Source: Amycolatopsis marina (lineage in GTDB: Bacteria > Actinomycetota > Actinomycetes > Mycobacteriales > Pseudonocardiaceae). Taken from it: DNA of 64,000 nucleotides. The notes below the pieces were generated by a model. The model was not told where the DNA came from, searched no databases, and was given only the letters and a program-made list of their open reading frames with translations. How positions within the stretch are numbered: position 1 is the stretch's first letter; each line of letters starts with the position of its first letter. Below are positions 1-8,500 of the stretch, piece by piece. The stretch lies in assembly GCF_900111885.1 (NCBI RefSeq), contig NZ_FOKG01000022.1, forward strand, positions 36,741 to 100,740, in the 5' to 3' direction. A program made the position numbers and the translations under genes.

Positions 1-2
1 AG

Positions 3-392
3 TGCGAGGCCGCCATGGAGGTCTTCCGCGAGCAGAACGCGGGGCACCTGGTGGTCATCTCGTCCTTCAGCGCCCTCCGGGGTCTCCCCGGCAACGTCAC
101 CGCCTACGCCGCGTCGAAGGCCGGAGTCGCCGCGCTGGCCGACGGGATCAGGGCAGACACCGCCGGCACCCCGATCGCGGTCACCACGCTGCTGCCCGGC
201 TACATCGAGTCCGAGATGACCGGCCGCGCGGGCAGTACCCCGCTGCTGGCGAGCGCGGACAGGGGGGTGCGCGCACTGGTCGACGCGATCGAACGCGAGC
301 GGGCCAAGGCCTACATTCCGACCCTGCCGTGGGCGCCGTTGAGCGTGGTCATGCGCTTCGCCCCGGCGGGCCTGCTCCGGAAGTTCACGTGA
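3..392 (+). CDS. SDR family oxidoreductase, C-terminal part (cut by window start)
   Basis: Reading frame open from the window edge; only about 130 C-terminal residues are present. The segment VVISSFSALRGLPG followed by YAASKAG carries the Ser and the YxxxK catalytic pair of classical short-chain dehydrogenases, which oxidise or reduce alcohols/ketones with NAD(P). The Rossmann glycine motif would lie upstream of the window. An internal ATG at 15 exists but leaves out required fold, so the gene surely starts earlier. The stop overlaps the GTG of the next gene (GTGA at 389-392), implying one operon. Substrate unknown. Confidence 0.85.
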   Translation, partial: CEAAMEVFREQNAGHLVVISSFSALRGLPGNVTAYAASKAGVAALADGIRADTAGTPIAVTTLLPGYIESEMTGRAGSTPLLASADRGVRALVDAIERERAKAYIPTLPWAPLSVVMRFAPAGLLRKFT

Positions 393-1453
393 GCGGCGCG
401 GGCGAAGCACGTCCCGTCCGCGCCGAGGACAGCTTCGACGTCGCCGCGGTGCACGAGTGGCTCGCGGCGAGAGTGGACGGGCTGGCGGGACCACCCGAGG
501 TACGCCAGTTCCCGGGCGGCGCGTCCAACCTGACCTACCTGCTGGTCTACCCGGATCGCGAGCTGATCCTGCGCAGGCCGCCGGCGGGGGAGAAGGCGGC
601 TTCGGCGCACGACATGCGTCGTGAGTACCGGGTGCAGGCAGGTCTGGCGCCGATCTTTCCCTACGTCCCGCCGATGGTGGCGCTGTGCGAGGACCACGCG
701 ATCCTCGGCGACGACTTCTACGTGATGGAACGGATCGACGGCCTCATCCTGCGCGGCGACCTGCCGGAAGGGATGACCCTGGAGCCGCCTCGCGCACGAG
801 CGCTGTCCACCGGGCTGATCGACCGGCTGGTGGAGCTGCACGAGGTGGACGTGGAAGCCGCGGGTCTCGCCGACCTCGGCAAGGGAGCCGGGTACATCCG
901 GCGGCAGGTCGAGGGCTGGAGTCGCAGGCTGGACCGGTCGCACACCCCCAACGTCCCGGCCTTCACCGAGGTGCGTGACTGGCTCGCGGCCAATCAACCG
1001 GAGGAGGTGCGGATCTGCCTTATTCACAACGACTTCCGGCTCGACAACGTCCTGCTCGACCCCGAGGACGACCTCGCCGTCGTGGGCATCCTGGACTGGG
1101 AGATGGCCACGCTCGGCGATCCGTTGATGGAACTGGGCACCACACTGTCCTACTGGGTGCAGGCCGATGACGACGAGGTGTTCCAGGCCAGCAGGCGCCA
1201 GCCGACGCACCTGCCGGGTATGCTCACCCGAGCCGAGGTCGTCGATCACTATGCCGAGCGCACGGGGACGGCGATCCCCAACTGGACCTTCTACGAGGTG
1301 TACGGGCTGTTCCGGCTGGCCGTCGTGCTCCAGCAGATCTACTACCGCTACCACCACGGCCAGACACACAACCCGGCATTCAAGGACTTCTGGATGTTCG
1401 TGGGCTATCTCGAATCGCGCTGTCGCCGCGTCATCGACGAGGGCAGCGGCTGA
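389..1453 (+). CDS. Phosphotransferase family protein (APH/ACAD10-like kinase fold)
   Basis: 354 residues from the GTG at 389, which overlaps the upstream stop; the open frame continues further 5' but that part is the antisense/shifted image of the SDR gene. Brenner motif HNDFRLDN (His213, Asp215, Asn220) and the Mg-binding Asp236 in GILDWEMATLGDP are intact, so it should be an active small-molecule kinase. The family includes aminoglycoside phosphotransferases, but this subgroup usually sits beside acyl-CoA dehydrogenases and SDRs and is thought to act on hydroxyacyl-CoA or similar compounds rather than drugs. It shares one base with the next gene (ATG inside TGATG at 1451-1455). Confidence 0.88.
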   Translation: MSGAGEARPVRAEDSFDVAAVHEWLAARVDGLAGPPEVRQFPGGASNLTYLLVYPDRELILRRPPAGEKAASAHDMRREYRVQAGLAPIFPYVPPMVALCEDHAILGDDFYVMERIDGLILRGDLPEGMTLEPPRARALSTGLIDRLVELHEVDVEAAGLADLGKGAGYIRRQVEGWSRRLDRSHTPNVPAFTEVRDWLAANQPEEVRICLIHNDFRLDNVLLDPEDDLAVVGILDWEMATLGDPLMELGTTLSYWVQADDDEVFQASRRQPTHLPGMLTRAEVVDHYAERTGTAIPNWTFYEVYGLFRLAVVLQQIYYRYHHGQTHNPAFKDFWMFVGYLESRCRRVIDEGSG

Positions 1454-2133
1454 TGGGCGCCGTCTTCCTGGTCCGCCACGGCCAGGCCTCCTTCGGAGCG
1501 GCCGACTACGACGTGCTTTCCGAGCACGGCGCCGCACAGTCGGCCGCCGTCGGGGCCGAGCTGTGCAGGCGTGGCGTCACCGGCAGCGGTGCCTGGTGTG
1601 GCTCGATGCGCAGGCAACGGGCCACGGCGGAGGCGGCACTGGCGGAAATCGGCCAGGGTCTCGTCGCGAAGGAGGACCCGAGGTGGAACGAGTACGACCA
1701 CCTCGACGTGCTGGCCCAGCACGGCAGTCCGACGGTGCAGGGTGCTGACCCGCGTGCGTTCCAGTCGGTGCTCGACGCCGCGCTGGCGGACTGGGCACGC
1801 TCGGGCGGCACGAGCCTGTGTGCCGAGAGCTGGCCCGCGTTCAGCGCCAGGGTGCGCGGTGCACTGGACGAGTTGGTCGCCGGGCTGGGCAAGGGCGAGC
1901 AGGCGGTGGTGTTCACCTCGGGCGGGGTGATCGCCGCGCTGTGCGCCCAGCTCATCTGCTCGCAGCCACAGGCGGGCTCGGGACTTGAGCACACGTTCCT
2001 CGCCATGAACCGGGTCACTGCCAACGGCGGAATCACCAAGATCGTCTCGGGTCGGGGCGGGCTCAGTCTGCTCTCGTTCAACGAACACGGGCACTTCGAC
2101 GGCGACGGTGCGACACTGCTCAGTTACCGTTAG
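1453..2133 (+). CDS. Histidine phosphatase family protein (phosphoglycerate-mutase-like)
   Basis: 226 residues. N-terminal FLVRHGQASFG gives the phospho-accepting His9 of the RHG motif. At the place where the second catalytic His is usually found the protein reads VVFTSGGVIAAL, with Ser156 instead of His, so catalysis may be altered. WNEYDHLD could supply the acidic residue. Start ATG overlaps the previous stop by one base; co-transcribed with the kinase-like gene, so a role in removing a phosphate placed by that enzyme is possible but only inferred. Confidence 0.85.
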   Translation: MGAVFLVRHGQASFGAADYDVLSEHGAAQSAAVGAELCRRGVTGSGAWCGSMRRQRATAEAALAEIGQGLVAKEDPRWNEYDHLDVLAQHGSPTVQGADPRAFQSVLDAALADWARSGGTSLCAESWPAFSARVRGALDELVAGLGKGEQAVVFTSGGVIAALCAQLICSQPQAGSGLEHTFLAMNRVTANGGITKIVSGRGGLSLLSFNEHGHFDGDGATLLSYR

Positions 2134-2185
2134 TGCCCTGCCGTCGGGTTCGGTGAACAACCCGCCAGGGAAGAGGGAGTTCTGC

Positions 2186-3106
2186 ATGCGGTTCGGCGAG
2201 GTCCGGGTGATTCCGGTCAACGGCAACGGCCCCGAGGACGTGGTGGTGGACGCACAGGGCAGCGTGCTCACCGGCCTGGACGACGGCCGGATCATCCGGC
2301 TGAGCGAGGACGGCAGCCGGATCGACACCGTCGCCGACACCGGTGGCCGTCCGCTGGGGCTGGAGCTGTACGGCGAGGACGAACTGCTCGTCTGCGACGC
2401 GGACCGCGGTCTGCTCATGGTGCAGCTCGGCGCTGGCACGGTGCGCGTGCTGGCGGAGTACGCCTGCGGTGCACCGCTGCTGGTCTGCAACAACGCCGCC
2501 GTCGCTGCCGACGGCACGATCTACTTCAGCGACTCGTCCTCGCGGTTCCCGGTGGCCCAGTGGCGCGAGGACCTGATCGAACAGACCGGGACGGGACGGC
2601 TGCTGCGGCGATCCCCGGACGGCGAGATCGAGGAGCTCGCATCCGGGCTGCAGTTCGCGAACGGCGTCGCGCTGGCGCGGGACGAGTCCTTCGTGACCGT
2701 CGCCGAGAGCGGCTCGATGCAGGTCCGGCGGGTGTGGCTGACCGGTGAGCGGGCGGGCTCGACGGACATGTTCCTCGAAGGACTCAGCGGCTTCCCGGAC
2801 AACACCTCCACCGGCAGCGACGGTCTGATCTGGGTCACCCAGGCCAGCCCGAAGGTGGCCGCGCTCGACGTGGTGCGGAAGTTTCCCGCACCGGCGCGGG
2901 CACTGGTGCGGCGCGCTCCACTGTGGATGCAGCCGTCGCCCGCGCGCACGGTCGGCGTCCTCGGGGTCGACATGGAAGGCCGGATCGTGCGCCAGTACAG
3001 CGGCGAGATCGACGGCTTCCACATGCTCACCGGTGTCCGTGAGCACAACGGAAAGCTGTATTTCGGCAGCCTGGTGGAGCGGGCCATCGCGGTGACCGAT
3101 CGCTGA
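2186..3106 (+). CDS. SMP-30/gluconolactonase/strictosidine-synthase-like beta-propeller protein
   Basis: 306 residues from ATG 2186, preceded by AGGGAG; the longer in-frame start at 2108 lies in the previous gene and lacks a good ribosome site. Repeated blades with GPEDVVVDAQG, RPLGLELYG, NNAAVAADGTIYFSD and FANGVALARDE are typical of calcium-dependent lactonases/esterases of the SMP-30 type. No signal peptide, so cytoplasmic. It follows the phosphatase by 52 bases and probably ends the operon. Hydrolysis of a lactone or ester is the family activity; the actual substrate is unknown. Confidence 0.82.
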   Translation: MRFGEVRVIPVNGNGPEDVVVDAQGSVLTGLDDGRIIRLSEDGSRIDTVADTGGRPLGLELYGEDELLVCDADRGLLMVQLGAGTVRVLAEYACGAPLLVCNNAAVAADGTIYFSDSSSRFPVAQWREDLIEQTGTGRLLRRSPDGEIEELASGLQFANGVALARDESFVTVAESGSMQVRRVWLTGERAGSTDMFLEGLSGFPDNTSTGSDGLIWVTQASPKVAALDVVRKFPAPARALVRRAPLWMQPSPARTVGVLGVDMEGRIVRQYSGEIDGFHMLTGVREHNGKLYFGSLVERAIAVTDR

Positions 3107-3228
3107 CCGTTGTCGACGAATTTGGTTGTGCCATTTGTGGTGATGGGTGGAACGTGCCCGCCGAAGGCCCGCGATCGCGTACGCACGTTCTTCGATCGGC
3201 GCTGACGGTGCTGCACTAGGCTCGGCGC

Positions 3229-4482
3229 GTGACCACGGGGGCGCGCGGGACTCGGACCGCGCTGGACGAACCGACCACACCGGTTCCGCTGGGCTGGACG
3301 CTGCGCCTTTCGGCGGCTGTTCTCGGCTTCTCGATGGCGGTGGTCGCGCCGATCCAGATCCTGCTGCCGCTGCAGATCGAGGAGATCGACGCGGCGGACA
3401 AGGAAACCAGCCTCGCCGTGGTGACGGGCTGTGCGGCTGTCGTGTCGATTCTGGCGGCGCCGATCGCCGGAGCGCTGTCGGACCGGACCACCTCGCGCAG
3501 GGGCAGACGGCATCCGTGGATCCTCGGTGGTGCGCTGCTGTGCGCGATCGCGCTGGTGACGCTGTCGGTGCAGGCCACCGTGCTCGGGGTCGGGTTGTGC
3601 TGGATGGTCGCGCAGGGTGCGCAGAACTCGATGTTCGCCGGGCTGACCGCCACCGTGCCGGACCAGGTTCCGGTGCGCCAGCGGGGTTTCGTCTCGGCGT
3701 TCGCGGGTCTGCCGCTGCCACTCGGGCTGGTGCTCGGCGTGCTGCTGGTGACGGTGATCGTGCCGTCCCGCACCGGCGGGTACCTGGCGCTCGCCGTACT
3801 CGTGGTGCTGCTGGCACTGCCGTTCGTCCTGGGCACGCCGGATCCGCGACTGTTGCCCGAGCAGCGTCCGCCGTTCGAGCTGCGCCGGTTCGTGCGCGGG
3901 TTCTGGATCAGCCCCCGGCGCCACCCCGACTTCGCGTGGGCGGCGGTGGCGCGGCTCGCGATCCAGCTGGCGAACTCGATCGCGACGCTCTACCTGCTGT
4001 ACTTCCTGCGCGACGAGCTGGACTTCGCCAACCCCTCGGGCGGGGTGTTCGTCCTGACCCTGGTGTACACGGCGGGCATCCTGTCCACCAGTGTGCTCGC
4101 GGGCCGGATGTCCGACCGCAGTGGCAGACGCAAGATCTACGTGGCGGTCTCGTCCGTGGTGATCGCGGTGGCGATGCTGATGCTCTCGGTCTGGCACGAG
4201 TGGATCGCGGTGGTGATCGCCGCCGGGATCCTGGGGCTCGGGTACGGCGTGTACGTGGCGATCGACAACGCACTGATCACCCAGGTCCTGCCGACGGCGC
4301 ACGACAGGGCCAAGGACCTCGGCATCGTCAACCTCGCCAACACCGCTCCGCAGGCACTGGCGCCGATGATCGCCGGCGCGATCATCGCGCTGCTCGACAG
4401 CTACACCGTGCTCTACCTCAGCGCAGGGGTGATCGCACTGGCCGGAGCCGTGCTCGTGCTCCCCATCCGCTCGGTCCGCTAG
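3229..4482 (+). CDS. MFS transporter (sugar/cation-symporter-like)
   Basis: 417 residues, GTG start, about twelve hydrophobic helices in two halves. The cytoplasmic loop SDRTTSRRGRRHPW and its second-half counterpart MSDRSGRRKIYV are the D-R-x-G-R/K signatures of the major facilitator superfamily; the RRGRRHPWI form is typical of GPH-like sugar symporters. It follows the SMP-30 gene by 122 bases; that gap holds TTGTCGACGAATT at 3110-3122, close to a palindrome seen again upstream of the MMPL gene. Converges with the esterase gene across the 21-bp repeat array. Substrate not determinable. Confidence 0.88.
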   Translation: MTTGARGTRTALDEPTTPVPLGWTLRLSAAVLGFSMAVVAPIQILLPLQIEEIDAADKETSLAVVTGCAAVVSILAAPIAGALSDRTTSRRGRRHPWILGGALLCAIALVTLSVQATVLGVGLCWMVAQGAQNSMFAGLTATVPDQVPVRQRGFVSAFAGLPLPLGLVLGVLLVTVIVPSRTGGYLALAVLVVLLALPFVLGTPDPRLLPEQRPPFELRRFVRGFWISPRRHPDFAWAAVARLAIQLANSIATLYLLYFLRDELDFANPSGGVFVLTLVYTAGILSTSVLAGRMSDRSGRRKIYVAVSSVVIAVAMLMLSVWHEWIAVVIAAGILGLGYGVYVAIDNALITQVLPTAHDRAKDLGIVNLANTAPQALAPMIAGAIIALLDSYTVLYLSAGVIALAGAVLVLPIRSVR

Positions 4483-4484
4483 AC

Positions 4485-4640
4485 CGAGTTGCACTTTCCT
4501 GTACACGAGTTGCACTTTCCTGTACACGAGTTGCACTTTCCTGTACACGAGTTGCACTTCTGTGCACTTGAGCCCGCACGAATGTCGATTTCATGTACAC
4601 GAATCGCGCACTCATGTACGTGAAACGCACACTCATGTAC
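4485..4640. repeat. Degenerate 21-bp tandem repeats between convergent genes
   Basis: Three perfect 21-bp copies (4485-4505, 4506-4526, 4527-4547), each containing GTTGCACTTTCCTGTACA, then a shortened fourth copy to about 4567. From about 4592 a second block with the same 21-bp period reads GTACACGAATCGC, GTACGTGAAACGC, GTACGTGGACGGC. The whole array fills the gap between two convergent genes and shares its GTAC core and period with the repeat at 62036-62069. No spacers, so not a CRISPR array. Confidence 0.85.
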
Positions 4641-4658
4641 GTGGACGGCGAACTCGCG

Positions 4659-5546
4659 TCAGGTGTTGAGGAGGGTGCGGGCGTGGGGCCAGTAGCGGGT
4701 GAGCATGTGCCGCCAGGTGGTCCAGAAGTGGGTGCCCTCGGTGAAGTCGGTGGTGAGGTCCACCTCCGCGCGGCGCAGGCTTGCGGCCAGGTCCTCCGAC
4801 ATGGCGCGCGAGTAGCGTTCGACCAGGCCCATGCCCGCGACGAACTCCTCACCGGGGCTGCGCCTGCCGTTTCCGGCCGCGAGGTAGACGTCCGTGCCGC
4901 GCAGGGCGCCGGCGTGCAGGAAGGGGTCGTTGGCCGCCCAGTTCTCCCGGCAGTGCCGCCGGGGACCCCAGACCCGTCCTGGGCGCATGCCCTCCCGAAC
5001 GGACAGCGTCGCGAGCAGGGCCGCCATGCCCGGCCGGGTCAGGTGCATGAGCCCGCTCAGTGACGCGACGCCGCGGAACACGCCGGGCCTGCGCACGGCA
5101 TAGCGCAGTGCGCCGTACCCGCCCATCGAGATGCCCGCCGCCACCCGCACGTCCGACGCGCCGTATCGGCCTTCCAACAGTGCAGGCAGTTCGTCCAGGT
5201 GGAAGGTCTCCCACCGCGGGACTGTCCCGGCCCGGTCCCGCACCCGCCAGTCCGTGTAGAAGCCCAGTCTGCCCGCCTCCGGCATGACCACCAGTGCGCC
5301 GGTGTCCTCGGCCAGCCGGACGACGTCGGTGTGCCGCAGCCACGACGTGTGGTCGTCGGAGGAGCCGTGCAGCAGGTACAGCACCGGGTAACGGCGGTCC
5401 GGGCCCGGCCGCCAGCCGGGTGGGGTCAGCAGTGTCGTCCCGACCTCCCTGCCGACGGCGGGGGAGTGCAGCCGCAGCTCCCGCACGGTCGGGCCTGCCG
5501 AGACCTCCTCGCCGAGCACCGTCAGCGCGGTGTTGGTCACGGTCAC
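4659..5546 (-). CDS. Antigen-85/esterase-D-like alpha/beta hydrolase
   Basis: 295 residues. LYLLHGSSDDHTSW forms the oxyanion-hole region and GISMGGYGALRYA carries the nucleophile Ser140; the acid is probably in the TDVYLAAGNGRR region and the His in GTHFWTTWRHML, where the family has HxxxxW. This is the fold of mycobacterial mycolyltransferases (antigen 85) and S-formylglutathione hydrolase. No signal peptide is seen, unlike antigen 85. GTG start overlaps the PKS stop by four bases (GTGA), so it is translated together with the PKS and may off-load or transfer its product. Confidence 0.86.
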   Translation of the reverse strand: MTVTNTALTVLGEEVSAGPTVRELRLHSPAVGREVGTTLLTPPGWRPGPDRRYPVLYLLHGSSDDHTSWLRHTDVVRLAEDTGALVVMPEAGRLGFYTDWRVRDRAGTVPRWETFHLDELPALLEGRYGASDVRVAAGISMGGYGALRYAVRRPGVFRGVASLSGLMHLTRPGMAALLATLSVREGMRPGRVWGPRRHCRENWAANDPFLHAGALRGTDVYLAAGNGRRSPGEEFVAGMGLVERYSRAMSEDLAASLRRAEVDLTTDFTEGTHFWTTWRHMLTRYWPHARTLLNT

Positions 5547-8500
5547 GACGTCCTTGTCCCCACCGCGTCGAGCACCGCGGACAGCAGGTGCCGCAGATGC
5601 CGGCCGACGACGTCCACATTGGGCGGATCCAGCAGCGAGAGATGGTGGCCCGGCACGGTGATCACCTCGAGGTCGGCGCAGACCGCGTCCCAGCCGCGCG
5701 CCGGGTCGGTCCGGTCGAAGCGCTGGTCCCGTAGCCCGCCGGGCACCTGGTCCGCCGCACTGAAGAAGACCGCCCTGCCGTCATAGGGGTCCGGCTGGTA
5801 GCGCTCCAGTGATCGGGCGTCGAGGAAGGACGTGCGCTGATGGTGCAGGATCGCCTCGCTCACCGCGCTGTTCACCAGCCCCTCGGCGAGCATCGTGTCG
5901 ATCAGCAGCTGCACCTGCGCCTCGTCGTCCAGCCGGGCCAGCCGCTCGTACGGCAGTGAGATCCGCCTGCCGTAGCTGCTCTCCAGGAACTCCTCGAACC
6001 GCTCGAACCGCTTCTCCAGCAACGCCACGTCGCTCAGGCCGGTCTCGTTCGGCAGCGGCAGGATCGGGTCGATCATCGCGAGGATCTCCACCTGCTCGCC
6101 CGCCGCGCGCAGCTGCTGTGCCATCTCGTAGGCGAGGAATCCGCCGAACGACCAGCCCGCGATCCGGTAAGGGCCACGGGGTTGCACGGCCCGCAGCTCC
6201 GGAAGGTAGTGCCGGACGCGGTCCTCCACATCGGCCACACCCTCGATCCGGTCGAATCCGTACACCGGCACATCAGGGTCCAGCAGTTGGACGAGCTGGC
6301 GGTACACCGCGGTATCGCCACCGCCCGGATGGAAGAAGAACAGCGGGGACCGCGTTCCGTGCTCGCGCAACACCCTGAGTGGGGAGCCGGTGTGTTCCTC
6401 CTCGCGAAGGTGCTCAGCCATTCGCTCGATGGTCGGGCGCTCGAAGAGTTCGGAGATCGTCAGCTCCCGGCCACTCCGCTCGACCAGCAGCGCCGTCACC
6501 GCCTCGGCCTTCGCCCGGGTGCCGCCGATACCGTAGAAGTCCTGGGTCACGCCGACCTCGGTGCCGAGCACGTCCCGCCAGGCGCTGGTCACCAGCCGCT
6601 CGGCGGCGTCGCGTGGCGGAATCAGCACCGGCGCGGCGGACTCCGCGGGCTCGGTGCTCTTCAGGCCGAGTTCGCCGAGCAGCCACTGCTCCACATCGGC
6701 GGTGCTGGCACCGCGCAACAGCAACGACACCGGCAGCGCGAGTTCGAAGTCGTGCTGCACGGCGTTGCGGATCCGGACGGCAAGCAGGGAGTCCACGCCG
6801 AGTGCCGCGAGCGCGGTCGTGGTGTCCAGCCGCTCCGGTGCGAACCCGAGCACCGAGGCGATCCTGGCGCGCACCTGTTCACCTGCCGCGGCCGCCGCGG
6901 CCACTGCTGGCAGCGACCGCAGTGCGGTGAGTCCCGCCCAGCCCGTGGACTCGGGATCGATACCGGCTTCGCCGAGTACCCCGGTGAAGAACGGCACCCG
7001 GGACAGACCGGGGAACGCGTCGAGCAGCCGGGGTGTGTTCAGGCGTGCCGCACCGACAACGGCCTCGTTCCGGCACATCGCCGCCTCCAGCGCGGCCAGC
7101 CCGTCCTGCGGTGCGACCGGGTGCAGCCACGGGATCTCCAGCCCGGCGGCCGCACCGACCTCGGCCCAGGTGCCCCAGCAGACCGACACCGCGGGCAGGC
7201 CCTCGGCCCTGCGCAGTGCGGCGAGTTCGTCGAGGTACGCATTGGCTGTGGCGTACGCGGGTTGTCCCGGCAGGCCGTGCAAAGCCGCGGCGGAGGAGAA
7301 GCCGACCCACCAGTCCAGAGCACAGTCACGGGTGGCCTCGTGCAGCCGCCAGGCTCCGTAGGCCTTGGGCAGCCAAGTCCGGTGCAGCGTGTCCGCGTCG
7401 AGCCGGGTCGTGGTCCGGTCGTCGAACACCGCCGCCGCGTGGACCACTCCGCGCAGGGCGGACGCGCCGCCCGCTGCCTCGACGAGGCGGTGTGCCGTTC
7501 CGGCATCGGCGAGATCGCCCAGCACCACCTCGACCTCCGTGCCGGCCGAAGTGATCGCCTCGATCGCCGCGCGGGCGACGGGACCGGGAGCAGAGCGTCC
7601 ATTCAGGACGACCTTGCCCGCGCCGTGCCCCGAGAGCCAATCGGCCAGCAGGAGGCCGAGGCCACCGAGACCGCCGGTGATGACGTACGCGCCGTCCGGG
7701 CGGGCGAGGTGGACCTTCGCGCCGGTCGGCGCTGGTGCGTGACCGAGCCGTGCGGCGAGCCGCGTACCGGCGCGCCAGGCCACCTCGTCCTCGGCTCCAC
7801 CCTCGCTCAGTTCGGCCAGCAGGTGCCTCGCGCTGTCCTGTGCCGAGTCCCGCGGGTCGAGATCCACCAGGCTCGCGCCGAGTTCGGGGTGTTCGTAGGC
7901 GAGCACCCGAACCAGTCCGCGCAGGGCGGCGAGCGCGGGATCGCCCGCGTCGTCCCCGACCGCCCGTGCGCCGGTGGTGACCAGGTGCAGCCGGGCCCGG
8001 CCGGCTGCACCCTCGACGAGTTCGCGGACGGTGGCACTGATCGCGAGCACCGCCTGCTCGGCCACCGCCAGCGCCGCAGGGCCGCCGGCGGTTTTGGTGG
8101 GCAGCAGGAACACCACCTCGGCTGGGGCCGTCGCGGTCAGTGCCGCCCTGACCTGTTCCGGCTCGCGATAGTCCGCCCAGTGCAGCGCGCTGCCCGCCGA
8201 TGCCAGATCGGTGAGCGGTGCGGTCAGCGGGTGCGCGCCCGCGCTCAAGGCCAGGACCGGGCCCGCTGGAACGGCCGCGTCGCCGGAGTCGAGGCCGGCA
8301 GGCTCCCAGGTGGTGGTGACGAGGCTGTCCGCGAGTGGCGCGGCGAGTTCGGTCCTCGGCACCCTGCGAATGAAGATATCGTCGATCTCCAGCAGCACCC
8401 GCCCCTCGTTGTCCACGAGGTGCAGTTCACCGAGCAGGCCCGAGGAGTCGTCGTCGGATGTGGTCACCGAGACGTGCACGAGGCTGCCCCTGCTGACCTC

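Noticed and set aside
2120..4557. Long leftward open frames (565 and 678 codons) opposite the SMP-30 and MFS genes
   Set aside because: Arg/Pro/His-rich shadow translations of high-GC coding DNA; no ribosome sites or domains.
4485..4567. Possible CRISPR array
   Set aside because: Repeats are head-to-tail 21-bp units with no unique spacers and no cas genes nearby.
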